From Sycobia sp. Sy_11 (lineage: Eukaryota > Arthropoda > Insecta > Hymenoptera > Epichrysomallidae), in assembly GCA_018907035.1 (NCBI GenBank), contig JACCIC010000014.1, positions 3,984,001 to 4,048,000 of the forward strand: a stretch of 64,000 nt of DNA, written 5' to 3'. The stretch's first letter is position 1. The number at the start of each line of letters is the position of its first letter. The notes below the pieces were generated by a model. It worked only from the letters and a program-made list of their open reading frames with translations, ran no database searches and was not told the origin of the DNA. The position numbers and the translations under genes were made by a program. This document shows, in pieces, positions 28,401 to 41,300 of this stretch.

Positions 28401-28561
28401 AATTTTATTGTCAAAATGAAGTAAAAAGTATCTCAGTGGACGCTTGTAAAGAAACAGTAGCAAATAATCAATTCACATTATATATTGTAGGTGTTATCGT
28501 AGCATTTATCATTGCAATCATTGGAATTTTAATACATCAAGTATATTTAAAAAAAAAATAA
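25488..28561 (+). CDS. Odr4: ODR-4 homologue (GPCR trafficking factor)
   Basis: Eight exons: 25488-25583, 26043-26228, 26301-26503, 26570-26741, 26817-26993, 27294-27507, 27606-27788 and 28392-28561. They join in phase to 466 residues, close to human ODR4 (about 450). Recognised blocks: N-terminal YAEERLLEYLKQLGG, an MPN-like region with VTRMLPGGMWVLGIFVVGPG, ATNWHQLEALISLNHLFPIS, VQIVTCIASMRLKGQLVSRT, the conserved PRRVLVELP...VALSDYLFPGEGPQDSL segment, and one C-terminal membrane anchor, FTLYIVGVIVAFIIAIIGIL. In worms ODR-4 sits on intracellular membranes of sensory neurons and helps odorant receptors reach cilia, and it associates with the UFSP2-type protease ODR-8. A Lys-rich loop (residues about 270-285) is low complexity. 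The gene is evenly AT-rich throughout. Identification is firm. Confidence 0.95.
27789..28391 (+). other. Odr4: ODR-4 intron 7
   Basis: 603 bases, AT-rich, with a short inverted repeat (ATATCCAATTAA near 28239 and its complement near 28313). No alternative exon seen. Confidence 0.8.
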
Positions 28562-28736
28562 TTAATCTTTATAATGATCATTAAAAAATGTATACATATA
28601 CATATTTCGATAAAATTGTAAAATACTAAACATTTTTACATGTGACAAATTTGTATAAAAATAGAAGGAAAAAAAGAATATCGATAGTTTTAATTAAATA
28701 GATTTTACTTGTATAATTTTACATCACTGATTTTTA

Positions 28737-28742
28737 AATAAA
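28737..28742 (+). terminator. Candidate poly(A) signal of the ODR-4 homologue
   Basis: AATAAA about 175 bases after the stop codon. In sequence this AT-rich the hexamer is weak evidence by itself. Confidence 0.45.
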
Positions 28743-31700
28743 ATTGAATGAAAGTTTTTCTAAATAAGTGGCATAAATTGTAAAATAAAAAGTTACAGTT
28801 AAAGTACAATTACAGTTAAAACATTTCGCATTTTATGTTAAATATTTTTATACTTATTATAATATAAGGATTGTACAAATTTCGTAAGAGTAAAAATTAT
28901 AGCATTTACATTTAATTTGTATCTTATAGATTAAATAAAAAACAATTTAAATCAATGTAAATATGTAACAGTAATGTAAGTATTTCTAATAAAAGTTGTA
29001 TGGTTATAGATACACAGAAATAAGCTGTAGTAATTTTTTAATACTATGCTTATATAATGATATTTATAAAGTATGTACATAAAAAACTATTTACATGAAC
29101 ATTAATATATATATATATACAGAACAATCTTTTGTTGCAGAATTTCAGCAACCTTTTCATGTCAGTAATTTCAAATATAAAAAGTATCAATAATTATAAA
29201 ATATTACAATATGTAATGTAGGTTTAATACCTGGATTCACTGTTTAAGGAATGAGCAACTTGGAATCGAGATTCAACATTATTTGATGGGCAGTGTAGAA
29301 TTTCATAATGAAATTCATTTTACTCAATGATAATAATACAGAATTTGCGTTTTTATTTTGAAATATTTTTGACACACTTTTCTTTAAAACTCGTTCAACA
29401 ATAAAAATAGAATTTGAATATAGTAATTTTTTTAACAAATAATAAACATTAAAATTGAGATCCAATATAAATGTAATACAAATATTTCACTGTATACAGT
29501 TACAAACATTTTCAAAATTATACTTTGTAAGAATAATTTATTTTTTAAATTATTCATTATACACATTTACTGTGAATGCATGTGAGCAGGTGCTGAAAAA
29601 CTTTGTACCCTCTGCACTGAGTTTTCATTTTAATATGTTTATAAATCAAAATTTTAAAATAACAAGTTTTATATTGATTTAAGCTAATAAAAATATTTAC
29701 ACACAGAATAGAAGCTTTTTAGAAGCTGCCAGAAGATATGGAACAAGGTTGGAAGCTTCCAGGAAACTTCTGTACTATGTGGGTTATGTTATATTTAATT
29801 TGGATTAAAAAATCTGTTTTAACAGTTTGTTTTAAAAATAACAGTTAGTACTTTGCTAGCTGCTTGATATTCATTGAACATAGTAAATTTGCTTTAATTT
29901 TACTATTTAATACTTTGTAAGTAAATATAATAAAAATTTTAAAAATAACTAAATCTGTACGAACAAATACCTCATTAATGCAGCTCTATTCGACAAATAT
30001 CAAAGTAAAATTTTAATTTATTACGCAATTTTTAAACATTAACTTCGATAAAATCAACTTTTTTGTCTTAATTAGAATATTGACTATTTACCGCTATTTT
30101 TATACATTAAAATAAAAATATATAAGTTAATTTTTAAAATAATTATTAAAGGACGGATTTAACTATTTTTATTATTTTTGAAGCATACTAAAAACTAATA
30201 AAATTTTTTATAAAACTTGAATTTAATTAAAATAATTCTCTTATACAGTGAAATGTTTTAATAGAAAATGATCGTTCATAGCTATATTGGCGTGTAAATA
30301 GTCAGAATCTGTAGATTTCATGTATAATATAAAGAATAATCTTGAGAACAATGATTATAAAATAAATTCACATGATCTTTACGGTAGACAATTGAGTTGA
30401 CGTTTTACAAGTCATTAAAACTTTCTGAAAGTACATTGCTAATAAATTAATATTTTTATTTATTTACTAGAAAAATGAAAGATTTTGATGTGCTTATTAT
30501 TATTCATTATTAGAAATCTTTCATTCTTAATTAGAAAATTTCATTGATCACAATTTTTATTAGTTCACAAATTTCGCAAAATATTGGTATTTTAAACCAC
30601 TCAATTTTTCAATTAACATGAAGTTGAGAAAGTACATACTATTATGTTATACAAAAACTCGCAATTTTTTCTCTCACTATTTCTTTTATTTTCTACTATT
30701 TATATAGTGTTATGTACAATTGGAGTTATTACAAGATTTTGGTTTCGGGTTTTGTTATCAATTAAGAAATTTGAGTATGTGCTATATGCACACTTAAGAT
30801 TTTATACTTTTAAAATAAATATTGAGTTTTTTTAAAAATATAATGTTTCAGAATGAATATAAAATTATGTAATCTTACATTGGAAAAAGAAAACATTCTA
30901 TGTAATGGTTAAATCCCTATTTGTACTTTAAATTTAATATCTTTTTTTTTTTATTATTTATACAACTGCATGAAAATGTTCATCAGATATATTTAAAATA
31001 AAGTCAGTTTCATTCTAGTAACTACATAATACAGGAAAATGATTAAAAATTTTTTTTTAGGAATTCTTTTTAATTTTTTACTCTTTGAACACAAAAGTCT
31101 AGACAATATGTATATTTAACTTTATATATAATAATAAGTATACTGCATAAATAGCAAATGTACTGCAGTTTCTTTTTTAAAAGAATGAAAATCAAAATGT
31201 TTATATTACAATAAATAATAAAATATATTGTGATTTCATGAAAGACTGATCAGAGCTGATAAAGAAGCCTTCTGAACAGAATAGTTATAAAGATTATAAA
31301 TTATAACCCATTTGACTTTATTTACTATGAATTTCTTGTTAACTTATATTAATATAATTCTTTTTCACTTCTTTTATACATGTTAAAATTAATTACAAAT
31401 ATTAAATAATAAAAAACTCTTTGTTTTTAATTTAAAAGATAATGCCTTTGATCTATTTTTGTTAGCTGCTAGAAATAAATAAATATTAAAATCTATTAGT
31501 TTTTATATCCATATTCTATTTTTTAATGTACAATCAGAACCATAATACAATAATACATCAAAATTTATTCTTCGCCAATATAGAAATATAAAAATAAATT
31601 TTCACATCTACAATTTTTATACATTAAAATTTAAATGATATAATGATTATTTAAAAAATTATGGTATTAATGCGTCAGATACCCAAATTTGATGCTCTAA

Positions 31701-32503
31701 ATTTATTAGTTGCAAATTTATTTATTTATTTATTTAATCAGATAAAAATTATTTTTTAACATTTTATTTACAAAATTTATTTTATTAGTACTATAGTTAA
31801 TAAGATATAAACGAATTTTCTAATCTTTTATATGTACAAGAAATATATTTTAAAACGTTAAAAATCGATTAAACATTTTATTTTTAAGATTGACAGTCTG
31901 TCTTATATTTAACAAGATTTTGAATCTAAAATTTCCACCAGTTTCAATATCATTCAGCATATAAGAAATTTTTTCTGAATAATTCATAATATAATTATTT
32001 ATTTGAAACTCTGAATTGTTCAAATGAAAAGCGGCTAAAAATATTTAAAAAAACGTTAAAATTTTGTGATTTAAAAATACTCCTTTACGTATTATTTGGA
32101 TGTGACAGACAATAAGAATCCTTTAAAAGGTGAAACTTTGTCAAATAGTAAAAAATTGCAAATTTAGATGTATCACAATATAACCTTCTCTAGTGCAAAA
32201 TACAACCAAAAGAGAAAGACATCTTTAAAAATCGAGCAGCAGCACACGCAAATTCTACGTGTTCAATGAAACTTCCTAACTGAGTATATTATAAAGAGTA
32301 CACGCGCGTTTTCGGTTCGCATCAGCACACTTTACCACCCAAGAAACACGTACGATGATGTTTGCCTGCGGAGTGAACGAGGAGGAACGAGGAGGAACTG
32401 GGGTTAGGGAGGAGGGGTGGGACATATTATTGCCTATATATAAACAAAGTAACCCGCACCGCGCGCGCGGGTCTCAGTCTCTCGTCGGCTATATAATTAG
32501 CGA
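28743..32503. other. AT-rich intergenic region between convergent ODR-4 and app genes
   Basis: No coding frame recognised. Contains a GAA/TTC-rich patch at 29711-29772 (listed separately), several poly-T runs and a TTTA-type repeat near 31720. GC content climbs sharply from about 32.3 kb toward the app terminal exon. The app 3' UTR (minus) must lie in its right end. Confidence 0.55.
29711..29772. promoter_or_regulatory. Cluster of heat-shock-element-like GAA/TTC pentamers
   Basis: Within about 60 bases: GAAGC, AGAAG, CTGCC, AGAAG, then GGAAGCTTCCAGGAAACTTC. Several nGAAn/nTTCn units are in 5- or 10-base register, as in heat shock elements, but with one off-register step (TTCCAGGAA). It stands out in an AT-rich desert. 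No heat-shock gene is nearby, so function is doubtful. Confidence 0.25.
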
Positions 32504-32888
32504 TCAAAGGGCGCCTATCTTGATCAGGCCGGCCTGACTCCCGCGGCCGACGCTCGCCTCCTCGAGGGAGTCGAGGTCGAGGGCCGACTCGATCATGGTC
32601 GTGTCCTGAAGCAGCCTGAGCCGCGAGGCCGACAGGGGAGTGGTGACGGCCACCGCGGCGGCGGCGGCGGCGGCGGCGCTGCGGCCCCGGCAGGCAGACC
32701 GCCGCTCGCCTCGGGCACCGCGGACGAGGAGGAGGAGGAGCTCGCGAGGCCCGCCGGGACGATCGGCCGTATCGAGGCAGCGGGCGGCGGCAGGGGCGCG
32801 ATCTCGTCGATGTCGATCGGGGCCAGGCTCAGCGAGGCCAGCGGCATCTCGTTCGTGACCAGGTGGCTCACGCTGCTCGTGGTGCTAC
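32504..32888 (-). CDS. app: Distal alternative terminal exon of app, with apparent frame break
   Basis: Acceptor TTGCAG precedes 32888. The phase matches the internal donor at 40089 (AAC G joined to GT AGC gives Gly). The upstream frame reads [20 protein letters not shown], then [12 protein letters not shown], then Ser- and Pro-rich sequence. The other half reads well only in a different frame: [34 protein letters not shown], ending [11 protein letters not shown] and a TGA at 32504. The exon is 385 nt, one base short of keeping a single frame. The switch falls near a (CCG)n run (about 32655-32681), where the second frame gives poly-Ala and the first poly-Pro. A missing base in the assembly is the simplest reading. 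If the sequence is right, the protein instead ends at 32593. Confidence 0.8.
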
Positions 32889-32937
32889 CTGCAAGAAATT
32901 CGAAAGGGCCAAATGTTAGGCGCATGATAATAAATAC

Positions 32938-32991
<54 letters not shown>

Positions 32992-34975
32992 GTGTGGTAT
33001 ATATATATAAATTCGATAATTATTGTGGAGTGACGGAGTATGTATATCTGTCGGTGAAGGGAAGGCAATATTGGGGAAAAATGTCCTGCGGGTGAAAAAT
33101 TTGTTGTTTGTGAGAATTTGCGCTTTACATCAGAGGGAGTTATGTATATAGCTCGGATTGTGCGTGGCTGTTGTTGTATTATATGCATTGTGGGAAAATT
33201 GTTTTTTTTTTTTTTTTTTTTTTGTCGAGAGAGGACATTTTTTCCTGGTGTATAGAACAATAAGAGGCTTTATCTGAGTTTAAAATTAATTTGAGCGAGG
33301 TGATTGTTTAAAATTTAAGTACATAATTACTATGATATATAATTATAATAATTATAAGATAGAACAAAATACTTTTCCTTATTTTAATTATCAAGTCGCA
33401 CCTTCGCCGCTCGATTCCGGTTCTCACGAGCAAAAATATCGTCTCGCCTAGTGCGAAAAGGCTTCTTTACGAACCTCGTTACAACGCTGGGCTTACTTCT
33501 AGGGCCGTAAACCTCTCGTTTCGTGAATAAAGCCTTTCCGTACCAGGTCGGAAATGTACTATTTCAAAGTAATTTATATCAGCCCTTCATTGTTCTTAAA
33601 TATAATATACAGTTGAAAACTTTTCAGCTTCTCTATTTTTCTTTTAATATATTACTATAAAATTTAAATTATATAAATTTTCCCGTTAACTCCTACATCA
33701 AAGAGGAAAAAAAATTATACATACAGCATTAAGACTGTGTAAATAATAAAAGTTCAACTGTATATTACAATTCTCATAATTTATACTACTTATATTTTGT
33801 ATAATAAAGTATTTTAAATTAATTTGAAAATTTACCGAGACCGACTAAAAGAATTATACATATTTAATCAAACGGCTTGAGTTTATTTTTTTAACTTTAC
33901 ACAAAATATAAACAGCAAAAGCTTAATAATAATAAACTTACAACTTGTATTTGTGTTGTAATTTACAAATAATATTTATAAAAAATAAAACAAAACTATA
34001 AGTAAATTTGCACGGCTATTTACACTACTAAAGCGGTCGGACACAATTCTTAACAGTAAGATTTTAATATAATGTTTTCCCATTAACATGGTTTTAAAAC
34101 TGTCTGTATGTATATTATATGTATACAAAATAATTATTTTGTATAGTATATTTTATAATGGAATAAATGAATTTGATAGAAAATATTGTGAAAATATTAT
34201 AACTAAGAATTATTTCAATCGATTCAAAACTTAATATTTTAGGCTGTTAGTTGATATTAATATCACAATTTTTCATAAGTATAGTAGTGTACAACAAAAA
34301 ATTGGTAAAAATAATTAAATTGGTGCTTTAGCAAAGACCCAAGAACATTCGGCCATAATAGAATTAGTCACCAGCCAAACCATTTATTATATTTTCTAGT
34401 AAAAAAGACAAATCAACAATGAAACAAAAAAAAAACAGTAGCCTTTGAATTGTTATAACGGTCAAGAGGAAAAAAGTAAGTCACATTAATTGATCTATAT
34501 AGTCCAGCCTGGCGTGTTAATTTTTTTCTCAGCGTTTTACCCGTGTGTACAACAAAAAAAAAAAAATAAATTCAAAAAAAGAAATAAGAGTACAAATAAC
34601 AATGTGTGGGGATGCTTTCATATGTAAGAATATAAACTTACCGGATTGTATATGCGCACCTAGCCCTCGTTTATCGGACGTAATTATACAAGCAACAGAG
34701 AAATAAAATTTATTGAGTCACATAACGATTTTTCCTCTTCAAATATTTGTGCATCTAAATTGTCTATATATTAGTTTAACTGAATTTAATTTTGAAAATT
34801 TATCGCTCTATTTTATGTGTAGTATTAATAACAGACTAGAATAGCTTAAAGATGCTTGAAGGTAAATAAGAAATAAGCATGAAAAGTATAGAATGCAAGA
34901 AAAATACTGGTTATAAATATCTGTTATTGGCGTCAATACGTGGAAATATTAAATTTAAAATATTAACAAAATTAC

Positions 34976-35037
<62 letters not shown>

Positions 35038-35205
35038 GTATGTTTTAATAGTTACGCATTTGTGAGGAATGAAAATGGAGCGATTATATACAGATTTTAG
35101 AATTTATTGCGAAAAACTGCAATCTCAATTAACTAACGTTTTTCCATTATTTTTGATTTAATTAAATCGAGTTTTTACATTTAGAGAAAAAAAGCTACCA
35201 GATAT

Positions 35206-35265
<60 letters not shown>

Positions 35266-36502
35266 CTCTTATCGTTTCATCTTGAAGATCCCGCGTGTTA
35301 TTTGAAATAATCCAATTATTTATAAATATAAAAACATCTCGTAAATTTATTGTCTCATAAATGTAAACATCTATTAAACGAACAAACAAAAAAATAAATA
35401 TTTGAATGAAATGAAACATATATACATGCAATGACCGGTGGGTCCACGATCACGTGGCTCAAAAATTGAATTAAAATTTTCGAAGGCGCGCTAAATTAAT
35501 TACTCACAGCTGCTAACATAAACAATATTCAGTGAGTGTATTTATATGTTTTTATGCAATTAAAAGAAAACGGATAACGCAGTGCAGGTATACATATACA
35601 TGCACCACTTTATTATTCGGTTTATCGTTCTAGCTAATTTCTGTTTCTTTTCTTTTTCGCTTTTTCTTTTTCTTTTTTTTTGCAACAGCTCAATCTATAT
35701 ATAAAAAATTTTCACGCATTTGATAACACGACTTATAATACAACATATACGTGAACATTTCTTAAATTTACACATTGAATAACTATACACTTTCGTTTAG
35801 AGTGAAATAAAAACGTGTTCGTCATATAAGCGTATGGCGAACTTTTATCGGTGTATATTAATTATATAATTATGGGACTGTCCGAGAAAAAAGAAATTAC
35901 GTATAATTGTGCAATACAAAAAGCCGATATACGTCATCGATACGAAATAGCGAACATCGGTCTAATCGAAATCTGCAATGTACATAAAGAATCGCATATT
36001 CAAGATATAGCCATAATAATGGCTTTAGAATAGAAACAGTTAAATATAATCACGTAGGTTTCTCTGCTCAGCTATACAAAGCTACAATCAAAGATATTTA
36101 ATAAATGTAGAAAAATATCTGCCAATTCCCATGGTCATTCTAACTGACGCCATTAATTTGCGAACAGTTGGACGCGAATAGCATATATATTCAAGAAGTT
36201 TTAATTTAAAGATCTCTGCGAAGGTTTAAAAAATGTTATTTGCCAATACGTTATAAAATCATTGATATAATTGAATACATTTATGTCATTTGCATAATAA
36301 TTCTAAAGAAACTTTATAGTTGTTGCTAGTTTTTTGTATTATGACAAATTAATCGTGAAATTTCTTATTACTCGTCTTGTATACTTTTTATCTAATTGAA
36401 AACATAATAAAGAGTTCCTCAACTTTTGACTTTCATCGACTAATAAAATCGAAATATGAACGAGACACTCTACTTTAGTTTAGTTAAAATTTAAAGTCAT
36501 CG

Positions 36503-36553
<51 letters not shown>

Positions 36554-37349
36554 TATTTTTAATCCGAATCATTCAAATGCTCATGCATATTATCTACATT
36601 TTAGTCATTAATTATTCAAACGATCATCCGATCATACATAAATTTTTTCACGCGATAGTAAGAAAAATTATTGTATAATAACGATCCATAATTCAATGCA
36701 CACCTTCATCATTCGTCTAACGAATAATCGTAAACACTATGTTATAAAAAAAAAAAAAAACATAACAGCGGTTTTAATATAACTAAAATCGAGACAGTTC
36801 TCTGTTCTTTCAATAATATTATTGTATATACCATCAGTATGATTAAAAAATAAAATAAAATATATAGTTCTTTCAAATTATATCGTATTTGCTAAAACAG
36901 GCAATTCCAGACAAGAGACCGAGTTAAATTTTATATTATTAAACTATCTATACACAGCGGAAGGTGCCGAGTGGAAACAAATCGATAACCAGAGGACATG
37001 GGACGATCGATCGGACGATCACAAATAACAGCGAATTTCCGCTCAGGAGAAATCCGATAACGGCTTTTTTACGACAACGATTGCACCGAAGCGAAAAAAA
37101 AAACTAAAATACAAAGTATACCATGCTTATTTTCTCTGTGCAAAGGGTTAATGATATTGAAATAAAAATTATTTTCTCTTATTGTTATTTTATATAAGAA
37201 TAATTACATTGTTAACTTTTCATCTTGTGAATGTATTATAATTCTTGTTAATAGCATGTCATTAAAATCAGCATTAGTTTATTGTAAATCAAACGTAATC
37301 TGGTTTCTTTTTACTTTACTTGTATATATATTTATTATATATATTTACT

Positions 37350-37405
<56 letters not shown>

Positions 37406-38331
37406 AGTAGATTATTCAATAATTGAATTGATTTTTGGGGTTTATTTTTGGCCTTGCAAATTTTAATAGTTTTCAAGTTGGGAACTATTTATCGATTATC
37501 TATAATATGTCAAGGATGATCTATCCATTTTTACAACCTTAAACGAATAGTTAAAAACATTCAACGAAAAAAAAATTTGCTAAATAAGGACTTAAAAAAA
37601 TATATAGAGGATACTTGGACCCCGATGAAATGCATAGATCTTATCTTATACAAAGAAAAGTACATGAGTGTGTGTGAGCGAGTGTGCGCGGCGCGTGTGT
37701 GCGAAAGAGAGGGCGGGGAGGGGGGCGGAGATTCCACAAAATGAAAATGATCCAATGTCAGCAATTACCCTATTGTTCGATTAAAAATTAAATCTTCGTT
37801 ATTTTTGATATTTTAAAATTTACTTGAAACTAACCATTGAAACCTCATCGTATATACAGTAATGACGAGGAAGCAGTTTCACGACGCGACGTAGTTGCAC
37901 AACTTGACTCGCGTGTTCATTCTTCAACAAATCACTGCCCACAAAGTTTAAAGCTATATAGTGCTCTCATTTCTACTAATTTTTTATAAATTGGGTAGAA
38001 TTAAAAATTAAAGCGTATTTCGCTTTACTCTTCATCTCTGACCCTTTTATGCTCTCTTTTTTTTATTCTATTTTAGCAGTTGCTGGTGTGCATATCACTG
38101 AATAAATTAGTATATATGTACCGGCTTAAATATACATATATAAAATGCGAGATTCGTAGCCGAGAATTCGTTTCAATCACAAATTATTACTTAGGAATCT
38201 AAGAATAACGATGCACGTATCTCAATTGTATTTATTTAATCATTGCAATATAAGATTAATGCAACGGTTACTTAAAACATATATGAATTTCAAAAATTTT
38301 ACTTTAAGAAATGCATATATGTATATGTATA

Positions 38332-38387
<56 letters not shown>

Positions 38388-41300
38388 AATAGACAGTTTA
38401 ACTATGAGACAGCGCATGAAATTACACATCACGAGCATGAAATGTAAATGCTTCAATTCACTGGCAAATGATCACTTATTGCAAATAACATAAAAGTAAT
38501 TAACTTAAAAATAATTAATATATAAATATTAAAAAAAATCTTTAAATAAAATGATCGGCGTATTGAAATTTAAATCGATGTCAAGGCACATAAAATAGTC
38601 GTACTCGAAAATTAGTCACGTACCGCGAATTAAAGAGTAAATCTGCATGATGTAACAGTCATTTATTTTCAATAAAAGACAATTTTTTTTATGTTCTCGA
38701 TTGTGTTTGCAGCCGTGACGCGCAATCTTCGTAAAATATAAAAATACGTAAAAGTCAGTCTTGTTTTTCCCTCTTTGATTGGAAAAAGAAACGAAGCAAC
38801 AATTGAATAAAGAAATAGTTCAATTTACATGTCGTATCATAATAAGTTTCTCGACTAACGGGATCTCTAAACGTGTCTCGGCATTGACGCTTCCCCACTG
38901 ATTTAATTCCGCTAAAAACCCCAGCTCCCCTCCCCCCCGACAACTGCCTGATGTTAACAACAATTTAAAATGACGCAACAATTATACGTAATTTAATTTT
39001 TCCCCGAAGTATATAGGGGAGCGCGCCGGAGGGCTCAGCGATTTCGAAAACGATCCGCGGGCCTAAAATTTACATGCCATCGCTGTCGCTCAGCGAGGAG
39101 TTCATCATGTAACGCTCGTCGAGATAATCGCCCTTGTCGCCGCCCCCGCCGCCGGTCTCGCAGGGACAGAAGCCGCTCGGATGCTCGGATGACGCGTAGC
39201 CGTGATGGGCGCCCGCCGGGCCGGCGGCCGTCGGGAAATGATGGTGCTCGGCCGTCCGGTGGGGATAGCGATGCTCGAGCAGCGGGCCCGAGCCGAATTT
39301 GTTCACCACCAGGCCGATCGCCGTTTGGCCGATCATCGGCAGTCCGCCCGGGCTCAGGATGCGATTCGCGAGAAAGCCGGACGCGGACTTACCGACGCCC
39401 GTGTGATTGTACTTGAAGCTACCGCCGTGGCCGTGGCGATGATGATCGGCGCAGCGCATGCCCGGGGTGTACTTAAAATTATTGTTATGCTGCTGCTGCT
39501 GCTGCTGCTGCTGTTGCAGCAGCAGCAGGTGCCCGGTCGAGGCGCCGCCCGTCACGCTCACGCGGAGCGTATCCTCGGAGTAGCGCTGGGGGAACTTTCG
39601 CAGGTCCTGCGGCGTGCGCGGCATCGTCATCGCCATCGCGCTCGCGTTAATCGGGTAATCGTCGGCCGCTGGCCTGCGCGGCTCCGCCTCGTCCATGGCT
39701 TTGCCGCTGTCGAGGGGCTCGGCCGAGTAGCGCTGCAGGTACTTGTTCACGTCCGACCAGTACTTCTGCTGGCTCTCGGCGAAGCGCTCCGCCACGAGAT
39801 TGCTCTCGGAGCAGCGGTGGTAGTACTCGTCCCTGCAGCGCTGGGGATACCTCTGGAGGTTCTCCTCGCAGCGGTAGGCGTGCTTGTGCACGTCGGGCAG
39901 ACGGGGGGACCGGTCGGGCTGGTGCTGCTGGTCCCAGAGGGACTCGGAGCAGGAGCGCGGCGAGGGAGTGTTGTAACGAACGGGGACGTACGCGTCGGCG
40001 GGGTACTGGCACGGGTAGGGGGGCAGCTCGTCGAAATAGCGCGGCAGGTGATGGGCGCTGGCGCTCGAGGCAGACGGGACCGACTCACCGTTTATGGACT
40101 CGAGGTGCTGCAGCTGCTGCTGATGATTGGCTACGAGATTGTTCGTGGAGCCCGCGAGGTCGCCGTTGACGCTCACTGGCAGAGTTAATCCATTGGACTG
40201 AAAGATAAATGATTGTATATAAAAAAAACTTTTTCGTTCTTTTCGATTAATAATCGTTCAATTACATGTTCTTTTTTATGTTTTAAGATAGTTTATTGCT
40301 TTTTAGAAAAGCTTCCGACTATATTGATTCCTCCAAAAACAAATATATGACGTCTATAATTATGCATTTATAACTTATAAATTATTTTGATATTGTATAA
40401 GATTAGGTGAAAAAAAAACTAAATAGGATCGGTACCTTTAATTACAATGCCATTCCATTATTATTTATGAATAAATATAAATTATTTATTTCCTTTATCA
40501 TGCATATTTATATTAAAGCTATATTGTTTAAAAAATTATTTGCTATGTAAGAGGTTTCGGACAATTCATTTAAATATAAGGGCGAGGCAAAGTCTACGTA
40601 CATATATCATATCTAAATATAGTAAACCAATTTCTAAATCAACATGCATTTTATGGCAATTACAAAGTTTGCTATTGTAATTTAAAAGTTATATAAAATG
40701 TGACGTAAATTATTACCTGTATAATATTATTTATTGTTCTTATTCAATTATAATTTTTAAATAAAACATCATAAGATATTTATATTTCAAAAGCGCTTTT
40801 TTAAAAAAAAAATTCTTTTCTCGCTTATGAATGAATTTGTGTAATTGTTATTCTGTAAGCTCTGATGTAATGAGTAAATAAGTAACATTTATAGTTGCAG
40901 AAGCAATTTTTGAAATCTAAAAGCTTCTACACATTTAAAAAGTTTTATTTGTATTGACTAACATTTAATTATTACATAGTTTTTAATATAAAAAATATTA
41001 AAAACTTAGTAATAAAGCAAACTCTACTACAAAATTGAACTAATGCAAATAAAAATACATTTTCGAATTTACCTAGTTGAGACACTTGTTGTGTGTTCTG
41101 TGTGTAATTTCAGTTTGTGAATATTGGTTGTGTTTTTACAATTTTATATTTAAGTTTTTCTATAGCCTTTTATTAAAAAAAAATATAATATGTAATTGGA
41201 TATTTAGATTACTTAATTTAGTAACATAAATATATATATTTTTAATGAAATGTTAAAATTATAAGTACCTGTGGCTGTACAATTTTCACAGTTCCATAAG

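Larger units (their letters stand above)
32889..39069 (-). other. app: app distal intron and region between the two alternative ends
   Basis: For the short-tail form this is intron. For the long form it is 3' UTR and downstream sequence. It contains compound CG/TG (32937-32997), poly-T (33202-33223), five long (TA)n tracts and a GC-richer patch at 33.4-33.56 kb without a recognisable frame. A second small GC patch at 36.95-37.1 kb is likewise non-coding as far as I can see. Confidence 0.65.

Noticed and set aside
39202..40188. 328-codon plus-strand open frame opposite the app tail exon
   Set aside because: Antisense shadow of a GC-rich coding exon; Arg/Ala/Leu-rich with poly-Leu from the CAG tract, no splice continuity, and the minus frame joins app in phase.
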